This document shows positions 43,508 to 53,079 of a DNA stretch of 64,000 bases, piece by piece. The notes beneath the pieces are model-generated. The model saw only the letters and a list, made by a program, of their open reading frames with translations. It had not been told where the DNA came from and ran no database searches. Location: positions 2,108,001-2,172,000 of the forward strand of contig NZ_JAAMPA010000001.1 in the NCBI RefSeq assembly GCF_011758655.1, written 5' to 3'. How positions within the stretch are numbered: position 1 is the stretch's first letter; every line of letters starts with the position of its first letter. The translations under genes were made by a program, and so were the position numbers. The stretch comes from Modestobacter marinus (lineage in GTDB: Bacteria > Actinomycetota > Actinomycetes > Mycobacteriales > Geodermatophilaceae).

Positions 43508-44746
43508 GTGACCACCAGCACCGCGCCGACGGCCGGGCAGCCCGCCCCGTCCGCGGCCCGGTCCCCCGACGGCCGGCCGGCCCGGCCCCCGCTGGCGCGG
43601 CCGGCCTCGGGCCGGCTGCTGGCCGGGGTGGTCGCCGGCACGGCCGCGCACCTGCGCCTGGACCCGCTGGTGGTCCGGGTCGTCGTCGTCGGGCTGGCGT
43701 TCACCGGCGTCGGCGTCGTCGCCTATGCCCTGCTGTGGCTGACCATGCCGGTCGCCGACCCGTCCGGGGACAGCACACCGACGGCCGTGATCGGGCAGCG
43801 ACCCAGCCGCCGCCAGCTGATCCTGCTGGCGCTGCTCTCGTTCGTCGTCTTCGGGCTGGTCTCGCAGCTGCTCACCTTCGGCGGCTACGACGTCGTCCTG
43901 CCGCTGGTGCTCGCCGGGATCGGCCTGGCGGTGATCTGGCGGCAGACCGACAGCGACGCCTCGCTCTCCCGCCGCACCAGCCGCTGGGGGCTGGCCGCCG
44001 GTGTCGTGGTCGGCGTGGTCGGCGTGGTGCTGCTGCTGGCCACCACCGGGCAGCTGGCCAACGCCCGCAACGGCTTCACCGCCACCGTGGTGATCCTCGT
44101 CGGCGTGGCGCTGGCGACCGCCCCGCTGTGGCGCCGGCTGCTGGACCAGCGCGCGACCGAGCGGGCGGCCCGGATCCGCTCGGAGGAGCGCGCCGCGGTC
44201 GCCGCCCACCTGCACGACTCGGTGCTGCAGACGCTCGCGCTGATCCAGCGGCACGCCGCCGACCCCACGGTGGTGGGCCGGCTGGCGCGCAGCCAGGAGC
44301 GGGAGCTGCGGGCGTGGCTGTACGAGCCGACCGTCGCCACGGGTGGCACCTGGGCCGGGCTGGTCGCCCGCCTGGTCGCCGAGGTGGAGGCCGACCACGC
44401 CGTCACCGTCGACCCGGTCGTCGTCGGTGACCTGCCCGTGGACGACGCCGTCGCCACCCTCGGTCAGGCCGCCCGGGAGGCGGTGGTGAACGCCGCCAAG
44501 CACTCCGGCGCACCGTCGGTGTCGCTGTACAGCGAGGTGACGCCCGGCTCGGTGACGGTGTTCGTCCGGGACCGCGGGACCGGGTTCGACCCCACCGCCG
44601 TGCCGGGCGACCGGCGAGGACTGCGCGACTCGGTGGTGGGACGGCTGACCCGGCTGGGCGGCACGGCGACGGTGCGCTCCGCGCCGGGAGAGGGGACCGA
44701 GGTGGAGCTCTGCCTCCCACGCGAGCGGACGGAGGCGACGGCGTGA
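43508..44746 (+). CDS. PspC-domain sensor histidine kinase (MacS-like)
   Basis: A 412-residue kinase. A PspC domain (about 33-90: GRLLAGVVAGTAAHLRLDPLVVRVVVV) leads into several membrane helices (to about 215). The dimerisation helix has AAHLHDSVLQTLALIQRHA with the likely phosphoacceptor His236. HATPase motifs are AAREAVVNAAKHSGAP and RGTGFDP, with GRLTRLGGTATVRSAPGEGTEVEL at the end. GTG 43508 lies 7 nt after CACCAT. It overlaps the regulator gene by 4 nt. Confidence 0.9.
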   Translation: MTTSTAPTAGQPAPSAARSPDGRPARPPLARPASGRLLAGVVAGTAAHLRLDPLVVRVVVVGLAFTGVGVVAYALLWLTMPVADPSGDSTPTAVIGQRPSRRQLILLALLSFVVFGLVSQLLTFGGYDVVLPLVLAGIGLAVIWRQTDSDASLSRRTSRWGLAAGVVVGVVGVVLLLATTGQLANARNGFTATVVILVGVALATAPLWRRLLDQRATERAARIRSEERAAVAAHLHDSVLQTLALIQRHAADPTVVGRLARSQERELRAWLYEPTVATGGTWAGLVARLVAEVEADHAVTVDPVVVGDLPVDDAVATLGQAAREAVVNAAKHSGAPSVSLYSEVTPGSVTVFVRDRGTGFDPTAVPGDRRGLRDSVVGRLTRLGGTATVRSAPGEGTEVELCLPRERTEATA

Positions 44747-45402
44747 GCCGCACCCGGGTCTTCCTGGTCGACGACCACGCGATGGTCCGCGCCGGGGTGC
44801 GCGCCGAGCTGGGCGAGGAGGTCGAGGTGGTCGGCGAGGCCGCCGACGTCCCGACCGCGGTGGCCGGCATCCGGGCCAGCACACCGGACGTCGTCCTGCT
44901 CGACGTCCACCTGCCCGGCGGTGGCGGTCACGCCGTCCTGGAGTCGCTGCGTGCGGAGCTGCCCGCGACGAGGTGGCTGGCGCTGTCGGTCTCCGACGCC
45001 GCCGAGGACGTCATCGCGGTCATCCGGGCCGGGGCGCGGGGGTACGTCACCAAGACGATCTCCGGGGCCGACCTGCGGGACGCCGTGCGCCGGGTCGCCG
45101 AGGACGACGTGGTCTTCAGCCCCCGGCTGGCCGGCTTCGTGCTCGACGCCTTCTCCGCCGGCCCCGCCGCCCCCGCGCCCGCCGACGACCCGGCCACCGA
45201 CCCGGGCCTGGACCTGCTGTCGGCCAGGGAGCGGGAGGTGATGCAGCTGCTGGCCCGCGGCTACACCTACCGGGAGATCGGCCAGCGGCTGTTCATCTCG
45301 GTGAAGACGGTGGAGTCCCACGCCTCCAACGTGCTGCGCAAGCTGCAGCTGTCCAACCGCAACGAGCTCACCCGCTGGGCGGCGACCAACCGCCTGCTGT
45401 GA
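44743..45402 (+). CDS. NarL/LuxR-family response regulator
   Basis: A 219-residue regulator with an intact receiver (VDDHAMVRAGV; phosphoacceptor Asp54 in LLDVHLPGGGG; KTISGADL with the conserved Lys) and a LuxR helix-turn-helix (LSAREREVMQLLARGYTYREIGQRLFISVKTVESHASNVLRKLQ). Its start overlaps the kinase stop. With the PspC genes it forms an envelope-stress module. Confidence 0.93.
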   Translation: MSRTRVFLVDDHAMVRAGVRAELGEEVEVVGEAADVPTAVAGIRASTPDVVLLDVHLPGGGGHAVLESLRAELPATRWLALSVSDAAEDVIAVIRAGARGYVTKTISGADLRDAVRRVAEDDVVFSPRLAGFVLDAFSAGPAAPAPADDPATDPGLDLLSAREREVMQLLARGYTYREIGQRLFISVKTVESHASNVLRKLQLSNRNELTRWAATNRLL

Positions 45403-45426
45403 GGTCCCGGCCCTCCGGGCCGGACC
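45403..45426 (+). terminator. Hairpin after the response regulator gene
   Basis: GGTCCCGGCCC (45403-45413) pairs with GGGCCGGACC (45417-45426) with one bulged C, starting right after the stop codon. The rest of the gap to 45690 shows no gene. Confidence 0.5.
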
Positions 45427-45690
45427 ACGCCCGCCGGGATCACGCTGCGCACCCGACGGCGCTGTCATCCACCGGGGAGACCGCGATGTCCGCGGCAGCC
45501 GGGAGGTCTGTCAGGAACGCTGTGCGGTCGATCTGCACACCGCCCTCGGGATGACCGCAGTGAGGGTGTCCGGCACCAGGTCGATGGGGTGCGTGAGACG
45601 GGTGTGACTGCCGGGATCGGCGGTGCAGATGAGTGATGGCAGTAGTTGCCGAAGCGTCCCGTTCGAGCCAATTGTGGCCGTTCGTGTACT

Positions 45691-45696
45691 TAGAGT
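45691..45696 (+). promoter_or_regulatory. -10 box at the start of the glycopolymer locus
   Basis: TAGAGT ends 7 nt before the ATG of the first glycosyltransferase gene, with CCCCGGC between. It is a leaderless-type promoter in a locally AT-richer stretch (45661-45695). Confidence 0.6.
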
Positions 45697-45703
45697 CCCC
45701 GGC

Positions 45704-46765
45704 ATGACAGAGACGGTCACGGAGGCGTCGAGCGGTCACCCGATCGAGTGGCCGGCTCCCACCAGCCAGCGCGCCTGGCCGTCGATCTCCGTGGTCATGC
45801 CCGTGCTGAACGAGTCCCGGCACCTGGCCGAGAGCGTCGGCGAGATCCTCGCCCAGCACTACCTCGGCGAGCTCGAACTGATCATCGCCCTGGGACCGTC
45901 GCGGGACGACACGGACCGCGTGGCCCGGGAGCTCGCCGCCTCCGACTCCCGCGTGAAGCTGGTGCGGAACCCGACGGGCAAGACGCCTGCGGGGCTCAAC
46001 GTCGGCGTGCTGGCGGCCAGTCATGAGATCGTCGCCCGGGTCGACGGGCACGGCATCCTGCTCCCCGGCTACCTGGAGCGGGCCGTCTGCCTGCTGGAGT
46101 CCACCGGCGCCGCCAACGTCGGCGGGCTCATGCTCGCGGTCGGTGTGACGGGGTTCGAGCAGGCCGTCGCCCAGGCCTACCGCTCGCCGGTCGGGCTGGG
46201 CGGCGGGAGCTTCCACGTCGGGGGCGTCGAGGGCCCGGCCGACTCCGTCTACCTCGGGGTCTTCCGGCGCGAGGTCCTGCAGCGACTGGGTGGGTTCAAC
46301 GAGCACTACCAGCGCGCACAGGACTGGGAGCTGAACCACCGGATCCGGCAGGCCGGCGAGCTCGTCTGGTTCTCCCCGGACCTCGCCGTCACCTACCGGC
46401 CGCGGTCCTCCTGGGTCGAGCTCGCCCGCCAGTTCTACGCGACCGGTCGGTGGCGCCGCGAGGTCATCCGGCAGTACCCGGACACCATCTGCGCCCGGTA
46501 CCTGGCACCACCGCTGGTCGTCTGCGCGATCCTCCTGGGCGCCGCAGCGGGTCTGGCCGCAGCGACGGTCGGGGTGCCCGCCCTCCTGTGGGGCTGGCTG
46601 GCCCCGGTGGCCTACGGACTCGGCGTGCTGGGGGCCTCGGTGCTGCAGAGCCGGGACCTGGGCTGGCGCGCCCGTGCCTGGTTCCCGGCAGTGCTCGCCA
46701 CCATCCACCTCAGCTGGGGTGCGGGCTTCCTGTTCGGCCGGCGGCCGGGCGGTCGCGGCCGGTGA
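45704..46765 (+). CDS. GT2 glycosyltransferase (ExoA-like), membrane-associated
   Basis: A 353-residue family 2 glycosyltransferase. SVVMPVLNESRHLAESVGEILAQ opens the GT-A fold; GKTPAGLNVGVLAASHEIVARVDGHGIL includes the DxD-equivalent DGH; RRAQDW-type acceptor region appears as HYQRAQDWELNHRIR. The C-terminus has two or three membrane helices (about 265-325). It resembles succinoglycan ExoA-type enzymes. It is the first gene of GT2-permease-ATPase-Stealth. Confidence 0.85.
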   Translation: MTETVTEASSGHPIEWPAPTSQRAWPSISVVMPVLNESRHLAESVGEILAQHYLGELELIIALGPSRDDTDRVARELAASDSRVKLVRNPTGKTPAGLNVGVLAASHEIVARVDGHGILLPGYLERAVCLLESTGAANVGGLMLAVGVTGFEQAVAQAYRSPVGLGGGSFHVGGVEGPADSVYLGVFRREVLQRLGGFNEHYQRAQDWELNHRIRQAGELVWFSPDLAVTYRPRSSWVELARQFYATGRWRREVIRQYPDTICARYLAPPLVVCAILLGAAAGLAAATVGVPALLWGWLAPVAYGLGVLGASVLQSRDLGWRARAWFPAVLATIHLSWGAGFLFGRRPGGRGR

Positions 46766-46818
46766 CCCTGCGCACCTCCGAGGACCTGGAGCGCGTCGCC
46801 TGTCTACCGTCTGAGGGC

Positions 46819-47640
46819 ATGGCGGGCAGCACCGAACTGGTCGCGGCCCGCCGGCGAGGTCCCGCGCGGCGGGTCGTGGCGTTGTGGGGACGGCGGCGGG
46901 CCCTCCGCCTGCTGGTGGCCCGTGACCTCAAGGTGCGCTACGCGTCCTCCTCGTTGGGCTACCTGTGGTCGGTGCTCGAGCCGCTGCTGATGGCGGGCAT
47001 CTACTGGTTCGTCTTCACCCAGGTCTTCGCCCGGTCGGTGGGCGCGGAGCCCTACATCGTCTTCCTGCTGGCCGGGCTACTGCCCTGGACGTGGTTCAAC
47101 ACCGCGGTCGGAGACACGGCGAAGGCGTTGCGCAGCGACGCGAAGCTGGTCCGGTCCACCAACGTGCCCCGGGAGATCTGGGTGCTGCGGGTGGTGGTGT
47201 CCAAGGGCATCGAGTTCGTCCTCAGCCTGCCGGTGCTCTTCCTCTTCGCGCTCGTCCAGGCGGCGTCGGTGAACTGGCGGATCCTGTTGCTCGTCCCGGC
47301 GGTGCTGCTGCAGGCGACGCTCCTGCTCGGCCTGGGCCTGATGCTCGCCCCGATGATCGTGCTGGTCCGCGACCTGGAGAGGGTCGTACGGATCGCGCTG
47401 CGACTGGGCTTCTACGCCTCACCGGTGATCTTCGCCGTCTCCGACGTGCCGGGGCCATGGGCCGGGCTGTTCGCACTCAACCCGCTGTCCGGGATCTTCG
47501 AGCTGTGCCGGGCCGGCTTCTTCCCCGAGCAGCTGAACTGGGCCCACGTGGGGGTCTCCGTGGTGTTCTCCCTCGCCGTCCTCGCCGGCGGGTGGGCCGT
47601 CTTCGCCCGGCTCGAGCGCACCGTGCTGAAGGAGATCTGA
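46819..47640 (+). CDS. ABC-2 transporter permease for polysaccharide/teichoic acid export
   Basis: A 273-residue membrane protein with six predicted helices and the Wzm/TagG pattern: LLVARDLKVRYASSSLGYLWSVLEPLLMAGIYW at the cytoplasmic entry helix and FALNPLSGIFELCRAGFF near the end. ATG 46819 lies 8 nt after TACCGT; the alternative GTG 46762 overlaps the upstream stop by 4 nt and would add 19 residues. The ATPase gene starts inside its stop (TGATG). Confidence 0.88.
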   Translation: MAGSTELVAARRRGPARRVVALWGRRRALRLLVARDLKVRYASSSLGYLWSVLEPLLMAGIYWFVFTQVFARSVGAEPYIVFLLAGLLPWTWFNTAVGDTAKALRSDAKLVRSTNVPREIWVLRVVVSKGIEFVLSLPVLFLFALVQAASVNWRILLLVPAVLLQATLLLGLGLMLAPMIVLVRDLERVVRIALRLGFYASPVIFAVSDVPGPWAGLFALNPLSGIFELCRAGFFPEQLNWAHVGVSVVFSLAVLAGGWAVFARLERTVLKEI

Positions 47641-48395
47641 TGGCGACGGCGATCGACCTGCGGCCGGTCATCTCGGTTCGGGACGTCGGGGTCCGCTTCC
47701 AGCGCGGCCGGCGGCAGCGCAGCCTGCGTGACTGGGCGCTGCGTGCCGACCGCGGTACGCGTCCGGGGGAGTTCTGGGCCCTGGACGACGTCTCCTTCGA
47801 CGTCCGGCCGGGTGAGGCCATCGGCGTGGTCGGCCGCAACGGGCAGGGCAAGTCGACGCTGCTCAAGCTCATCGCCGGCGTCCTGCTCCCCGACCGGGGC
47901 CAGGTGACCGTCCGCGAGGGGGTCGCTCCGCTGATCGAGATCACCGGTGGTTTCGTCGCCGACCTCACCGTTCGCGACAACATCGGTCTGACGGCGGGTC
48001 TGCACGGCATGTCCAAGGCGATGATCGCCGAGCGGTTCGACGAGATCGTGGACTTCGCCGAGATCTCGGAGTTCCTCGACACCCCGTACAAGCACCTTTC
48101 CAGCGGCATGCAGGTGCGGGTCGCCTTCGCGGTGGTCTCCCGGCTGGAGGAGCCCGTGATCCTGGTGGACGAGGTGCTCGCCGTCGGCGACAAGGCCTTC
48201 AAGCGCAAGTGCTACGCCCGGATCGACGAGCTGATCGCCGAGGGGCGGACCCTGTTCCTGGTCTCGCACAGCGACCGGGACCTCCGTCGGTTCTGCACCC
48301 GCGGCCTGTACCTGCGGCAGGGGCGGCTCGTCGAGGACGGGCCGATGGACGACGTCCTCACTTCCTACGCCGCGCAGGACGGCAAGGACTCATGA
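47640..48395 (+). CDS. ABC transporter ATPase for polysaccharide/teichoic acid export
   Basis: A 251-residue ATPase of the Wzt/TagH type. Walker A is GRNGQGKST, the signature is LSSGMQVRVAFAV and Walker B is VILVDEVLAVGD, with the H-loop in LVSHS. An N-terminal extension (VGVRFQRGRRQRSLRDWALR) is typical of O-antigen and teichoic acid exporters. There is no C-terminal carbohydrate-binding domain. It pairs with the permease immediately upstream. Confidence 0.92.
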   Translation: MATAIDLRPVISVRDVGVRFQRGRRQRSLRDWALRADRGTRPGEFWALDDVSFDVRPGEAIGVVGRNGQGKSTLLKLIAGVLLPDRGQVTVREGVAPLIEITGGFVADLTVRDNIGLTAGLHGMSKAMIAERFDEIVDFAEISEFLDTPYKHLSSGMQVRVAFAVVSRLEEPVILVDEVLAVGDKAFKRKCYARIDELIAEGRTLFLVSHSDRDLRRFCTRGLYLRQGRLVEDGPMDDVLTSYAAQDGKDS

Positions 48396-48441
48396 GCGAG
48401 TGCCCGTCGGCACCGCGACCGACCGGATGCCGGAGAGAACG

Positions 48442-50226
48442 ATGAGCCCCAGTCTCACGAGCAGGGTCCCCGTGCGCCTGCAGCAGCAGGCCCACCGCGT
48501 CCTCCCCGCGCCCGCGTGGCGGCTGGCACGGGACGTGGGCACGGGGACGACCGCGTGGCAGAAGCGCGTCACCGCAGCGCGGTTCGAGCGGATGCGGCGC
48601 GCGGCCGAGCCGGACGTCGACGGGCCGCTCACGGTCGTGCGCTACCGCAACGAACGCTTTCTCGCCCGGCCGGTCGACCGGTTCCGCGCGGCGGACACCC
48701 TCGCCGCCAATGCCGCCTTCGTCGCCGACGCCCTCGAGCGGGCCGGCGTGCGGTACCTCGTCGTCGAGGCCCCGGTGAACCGCCGGCGGGTGCTGGCCGT
48801 GGCCGACACCGACCGGACCGCGGCCTGGGCGGCCCTGGTGGCGGCGGGTGACCGGATGCCGGTCTACGTCCGTGAGCTGAGCCCCCGGGGGGACCGGCCG
48901 AGCGTGCGCCTCGGTTCGCTGGCGGGGTCCTCCACCGGACCCACGGCCGCCACGGTGTTCCAGGTCCAGGCGGCAGCCGGGTCGGGCGAGGCACTGGCCG
49001 GCCCCGAGCTGGGCTGTGTGCTGGAGTTCTGGCGGGAGCTCGCCGAGGACGTGCCGGACGACCACCAGACGGGTGAGCCGCTGTGTGCCGGGTCCTGGGT
49101 GGCCCCGCGGCGGAACCGCTGGGTGGACGCGGTGCCCGGAGACATCGGTGAGCCGGCGCGCTGGGTCGTCGACGGGGTCGAGCGTCCGGCGGTCCCGGCC
49201 CTCACCGGGCGGCACGCGTTCGACGTCGACTTCCCCATCGACGTGGTCTACACCTGGGTCGACGGCAGCGACCCGGCGTGGCAGGAGCGCAAGGCGGCGG
49301 CGCACGCCGCCGTGGGTCTCGGTGAGCTGAACGAGTTCGCCAGCAACGAGTCGCGCTTCCTGTCCCGGGACGAGCTCCGCTACTCGCTGCGGTCGCTGGA
49401 CATGTACGCCAGCTGGGTGCGGCACGTCTACCTGGTGACCGATGACCAGGTGCCCGACTGGCTGGACGTCTCGAACCCGCGCATCACCGTGGTGAGCCAC
49501 CGGGAGCTGTTCGCTGACCGGGGGAAGCTGCCGACGTTCAACTCGCACGCGATCGAGTCGCAGCTGCACCACGTCCCCGGACTCAGCGACCACTTCCTCT
49601 ACCTGAACGACGACTTCTTCTTCGGCCGGCCGGTCGCTCCACAGACGTTCTTCGACGGCAACGGACTGGCCCGCTTCTTCACCTCGACCGCGAAGCTGGG
49701 TCTCGGCGGTACCGGTGCGTTCGACCGGCCGGTGATGAGTGGGGGGAAGAACAACCGGGACCTGCTGTTCAAGGCCTTCGACCGAGTGGTCACGAACAAG
49801 TTCAAGCACGTCCCGCAGAGCCTGCACCGCGACCTGCTCCTGGAGATGGAGGAGCGGTTTGCCGCGGAGTTCGCGGCGACGGCGGGCCACCAGTTCCGCA
49901 GCCCGGCAGACCTTTCCATCGTCTCCTCGTTGCACCACCACTACGCCTACCTGAGCGGGCGGGCGGTGGAAGGGCGGATGCGCTACATGTACGCCGACAT
50001 CGCTGCGCCGGAGACCGCGCGGCGGCTGGAGCGGATGCTCGCCTCCCGCAACTACGACACCTTCTGCCTCAACGACCACGACACGTCCGGTGTCGACCCC
50101 GCGGTGCAGCAGCAGATGCTGCACTCGTTCCTGAGCCGGTACTTCCCCCTGCCCAGCAGCTTCGAGAGGATGTCCCACTCAAAGGGGGGCACCCCGGTCA
50201 CGGGCACCTCGCCGCAGACCGTCTGA
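48442..50226 (+). CDS. Stealth-family sugar-phosphate transferase
   Basis: A 594-residue protein. The C-terminal 331 residues (from 264) hold the four Stealth regions: IDVVYTWVDGSDP (CR1), SRDELRYSLRSLDMYASWVRHVYLVTDDQVPDW (CR2, written across positions 312-345), PTFNSHAIESQLHH and LYLNDDFFFGRP (CR3) and the ADLSIVSSLHHHYAY block (CR4). Such enzymes transfer hexose-1-phosphate to build phosphodiester-linked capsules. Residues 1-260 are an unassigned domain. ATG 48442 follows GGAGAG; ATG 48427 is possible. Confidence 0.88.
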   Translation: MSPSLTSRVPVRLQQQAHRVLPAPAWRLARDVGTGTTAWQKRVTAARFERMRRAAEPDVDGPLTVVRYRNERFLARPVDRFRAADTLAANAAFVADALERAGVRYLVVEAPVNRRRVLAVADTDRTAAWAALVAAGDRMPVYVRELSPRGDRPSVRLGSLAGSSTGPTAATVFQVQAAAGSGEALAGPELGCVLEFWRELAEDVPDDHQTGEPLCAGSWVAPRRNRWVDAVPGDIGEPARWVVDGVERPAVPALTGRHAFDVDFPIDVVYTWVDGSDPAWQERKAAAHAAVGLGELNEFASNESRFLSRDELRYSLRSLDMYASWVRHVYLVTDDQVPDWLDVSNPRITVVSHRELFADRGKLPTFNSHAIESQLHHVPGLSDHFLYLNDDFFFGRPVAPQTFFDGNGLARFFTSTAKLGLGGTGAFDRPVMSGGKNNRDLLFKAFDRVVTNKFKHVPQSLHRDLLLEMEERFAAEFAATAGHQFRSPADLSIVSSLHHHYAYLSGRAVEGRMRYMYADIAAPETARRLERMLASRNYDTFCLNDHDTSGVDPAVQQQMLHSFLSRYFPLPSSFERMSHSKGGTPVTGTSPQTV

Positions 50227-50244
50227 CTCCCGCGGCGAGGCGCC

Positions 50245-53079
50245 TCAGCTCTCGTAGCGGCCCGGAAAGGGCCAGTAGGCCTGGAGGAACGAGCGGACCA
50301 TGTCGTCGACCTCTTCCTCTGGCAGCCCCGTGTCGTGGAAGTCCCCGATGGAGAAGACGTCGAAGTTGCGCTCCGTGAGGAGTTGCCCCAGTCGTCGGCC
50401 GATGTCGTCGCCGCCCAGTCCGACGTATGCCGCTCGGATGTTCCCGTACACGGCTTGACCTGTAAGAAGGCCGTAGTGCTGGACCAGTGAGGAGGTGACC
50501 GACAGGTCCTCGTCGTGACGGAAGGGATGCCCGGCTGTGAGGGCGTACTCGACCGGGTATCGCTCCTCCAACTCGGTCAGCAGCGACCGACGCATGGGGT
50601 GTGCCACGTGCAACATGCCATTCGTGATCGTCCGGCCGAAATCCCGCCGTAGCAGCGCGCGGTTGTTCAATGCGGCGCGCACGTGCGGCGGCGCCTCCCC
50701 AGAGGGGAAGCCGACCAGCGTCGGTGACTTAAAGACCCGGGGAAGGCCGCCCGGCGTGAAGAACATGTCGGGCGAGACGGGTCGGCCGAAGAAGACGTCG
50801 TCGTTGACGTACAGGAAGTGGTCCGCCAGTCCGTCGATGTGATGGAGCTGTGACTCGATCGCGTGTGAGTTGAAGGTGGGCAGGTCAGCGGGTCGTTGGA
50901 ACAGATCTCGGTGGTCGACGATCGTGAGGCCGGGATGGTCTTCGGCGACCCAGCTGGGCACCTGGCCGGCAGTCACGAGGAAGACGTGTCGGACCCAGGG
51001 TGCGTGGTATTCCAGGGATCGCAGCGAATACCGCAGCTCGTCACGCGACCGATAGCGTGCCTCGCTGTCCGCCTCGAGGTGGAGACGTCCGCCCGCCTCC
51101 GCCCGTCGGCTGCGCCTCGTGGTCAGCCACGCTGGGTCACTGCCGTCGACCCAGGTGTAGACGGCGTCGATGTCGAAGGTGACGGTGTCGACGGAGGTGA
51201 ACCCGGACAGCCGGGACAACTCGGCCACGGGAACTCCACCGTGTGTGACCGTGGTCCGCTCGGTCAGCCACTCCCACGGTATCTCTGACACGATCCCCTC
51301 CCCGTGGCCGACCAAGTGATCACCCTCGTCATGCCAGAACGCCAGATCGCATCCCAATTCGGCCCCGTAGAGGAGGGTGCGCTGAGGGTCGGCCCACCGC
51401 CGGAAGAGGCGTACTCGTGTGGGTTCGGAGCGCCAGAAGTCGTAGGCCTCGTCGGTCAGCACTCCTCGGCTGGCCCTACCATTCTGATCCACCGCAGCGA
51501 CGTACAGCCCGCCGACGTCTGCGGCCCGGGACAGGGCCTCGGCGATCCGGCGGCGGTCGCGATCCGGAACGACTATGGTCGTCCGGGCCCCAGGCCCGGG
51601 CAGCCGGAAACCGGGCGACCCGGTGACGGCGATGGCCTCTACGGCGATTCGCAGGTTCTCCTGCCGGGCGTCCTCAGGGAGCAGTGCGGTGTTCGCCGCG
51701 ACCTCGGAACCGGCTAGGAGCAGTATCTTCTCCCGGGATGACGGTCTGAGTGGCTGATCCACAGTGTCGGTGCCCGTGGTCCCGCTGGGAGCCGCCGGCG
51801 GGACAAGCGGTGTGTCGATGACCACGTCGTCGGCTGCGTCCCGTCGAGACGGACGATGGCGCGGCGGGTCGAGCGTTCGGCGGATCACCCGCTCGAGACG
51901 CGTCTCGCCGTCACGGACGTCGGCCAACAGGTCGAGGAAGTGCCCCTCCCAAGTCTCGGCGATCGTCTCGGCGGCGAAGGCACGGGCACGGAGTCTCGCT
52001 GCCTCGCCGAGTGCCTGCCGCCGCTCGCCGTCCCGGACGAGCGAGATCAGAGCCGTCGTCAGTTCGCCGACGTTACCGTTCTCGACGAGCAGTCCGTCGA
52101 CGCCGTGAGTGATGAGCTGGGCGGGGCCGTTCGGGCATGCGTAGCTGACGACGGGTGTGCCAGCCGCCATGGCCTCTTGGATCACCAAGGAAAGGCCCTC
52201 GTTGCGTGAGGACAGAGCCGCAATGCTCGCGGCCGCCCACTCCGCGCTCATGACGGAGCTCGGACCCATGATCTCCACCTGATCGGTGAGCTGTTTGCGT
52301 GAGATCTGCCGTCGCAGGGCGGGCTCCTGGGGACCGCTGCCGAACAACCGCAGCGTCCACTGCGGATGGGCCTCAGCTATGGGCGCGAACGCATCGATCA
52401 GGTGGTCGAACCGCTTCTCAGCTGTCAACCGGCCTGCAGCGACGATGAGCGGGCGCTTGTGGCCGCTGACCGGCCGCAGATCGGGCGTCAGGGGGTTGAG
52501 CACCTGGATCAGGGTGGGGGCTGCAGAGCCCCAGGCATCACGGAAGTGCTCCACGGAAGGAGTCGTGAGGAAGGCGACCGCGTCGACGCGTGGACCATGG
52601 CTCATCAGGGGTGCCAGCGTCGCCCCTCGGCGTTCGGACGTCCGGTGCTCCTGGTGTACCACCACGACCCGATGAGGTGCCAGCTCCGAACCGATCGCCA
52701 GCAGGGCAGGCGTGGTGGTCACCAGCACGTCGCAGTCCAGCTCCCTCAGCCAGCGAGTCATCGCGAGGTCCGTGAGCTGGCTGAAGGCAGACTCCCAACC
52801 GCCGGGGATCAACCTGGACGGAGCTGCATGAAGCTCCTCCAGCCTCCTGGGCGGCAGGTCGACTCCCTCGACCGCTGACGGCAGGCCCTCGGCGTCCGTT
52901 CGAACGAGGACCCGATGGGCCACGGCCGTCGGTATGGGGAAGAACGGCTCTGGCCGCGACGAGATCACCCCGACGATCTCTACCTGGTGGCGGTGGGCCA
53001 TGGCCTCGGCCTGCGTGATGATGCTTCGTTCGGTGCCGCCCATCTCGAACGGCCAGGTGAGCAGGTAGACGATCTTCAT
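50245..53079 (-). CDS. Fusion of GT4 glycosyltransferase and Stealth sugar-phosphate transferase
   Basis: A 944-residue two-enzyme protein. Residues 1-400 are a GT-B fold of family 4: MKIVYLLTWPFEMGGTERS at the start and NEGLSLVIQEAMAAGTPVV with the EX7E motif. A linker (about 410-455) and a middle domain follow. From 635 the Stealth regions appear: IDAVYTWVDGSDP, RDELRYSLRSLEYHAPWVRH, PTFNSHAIESQLHH, YVNDDVFFGRPVSP and EDLSVTSSLVQHYG. Its ATG overlaps the upstream stop by 4 nt. It is convergent with the other Stealth gene, 18 nt apart. Codon use is less GC-biased than its neighbours. Confidence 0.88.
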   Translation of the reverse strand: MKIVYLLTWPFEMGGTERSIITQAEAMAHRHQVEIVGVISSRPEPFFPIPTAVAHRVLVRTDAEGLPSAVEGVDLPPRRLEELHAAPSRLIPGGWESAFSQLTDLAMTRWLRELDCDVLVTTTPALLAIGSELAPHRVVVVHQEHRTSERRGATLAPLMSHGPRVDAVAFLTTPSVEHFRDAWGSAAPTLIQVLNPLTPDLRPVSGHKRPLIVAAGRLTAEKRFDHLIDAFAPIAEAHPQWTLRLFGSGPQEPALRRQISRKQLTDQVEIMGPSSVMSAEWAAASIAALSSRNEGLSLVIQEAMAAGTPVVSYACPNGPAQLITHGVDGLLVENGNVGELTTALISLVRDGERRQALGEAARLRARAFAAETIAETWEGHFLDLLADVRDGETRLERVIRRTLDPPRHRPSRRDAADDVVIDTPLVPPAAPSGTTGTDTVDQPLRPSSREKILLLAGSEVAANTALLPEDARQENLRIAVEAIAVTGSPGFRLPGPGARTTIVVPDRDRRRIAEALSRAADVGGLYVAAVDQNGRASRGVLTDEAYDFWRSEPTRVRLFRRWADPQRTLLYGAELGCDLAFWHDEGDHLVGHGEGIVSEIPWEWLTERTTVTHGGVPVAELSRLSGFTSVDTVTFDIDAVYTWVDGSDPAWLTTRRSRRAEAGGRLHLEADSEARYRSRDELRYSLRSLEYHAPWVRHVFLVTAGQVPSWVAEDHPGLTIVDHRDLFQRPADLPTFNSHAIESQLHHIDGLADHFLYVNDDVFFGRPVSPDMFFTPGGLPRVFKSPTLVGFPSGEAPPHVRAALNNRALLRRDFGRTITNGMLHVAHPMRRSLLTELEERYPVEYALTAGHPFRHDEDLSVTSSLVQHYGLLTGQAVYGNIRAAYVGLGGDDIGRRLGQLLTERNFDVFSIGDFHDTGLPEEEVDDMVRSFLQAYWPFPGRYES

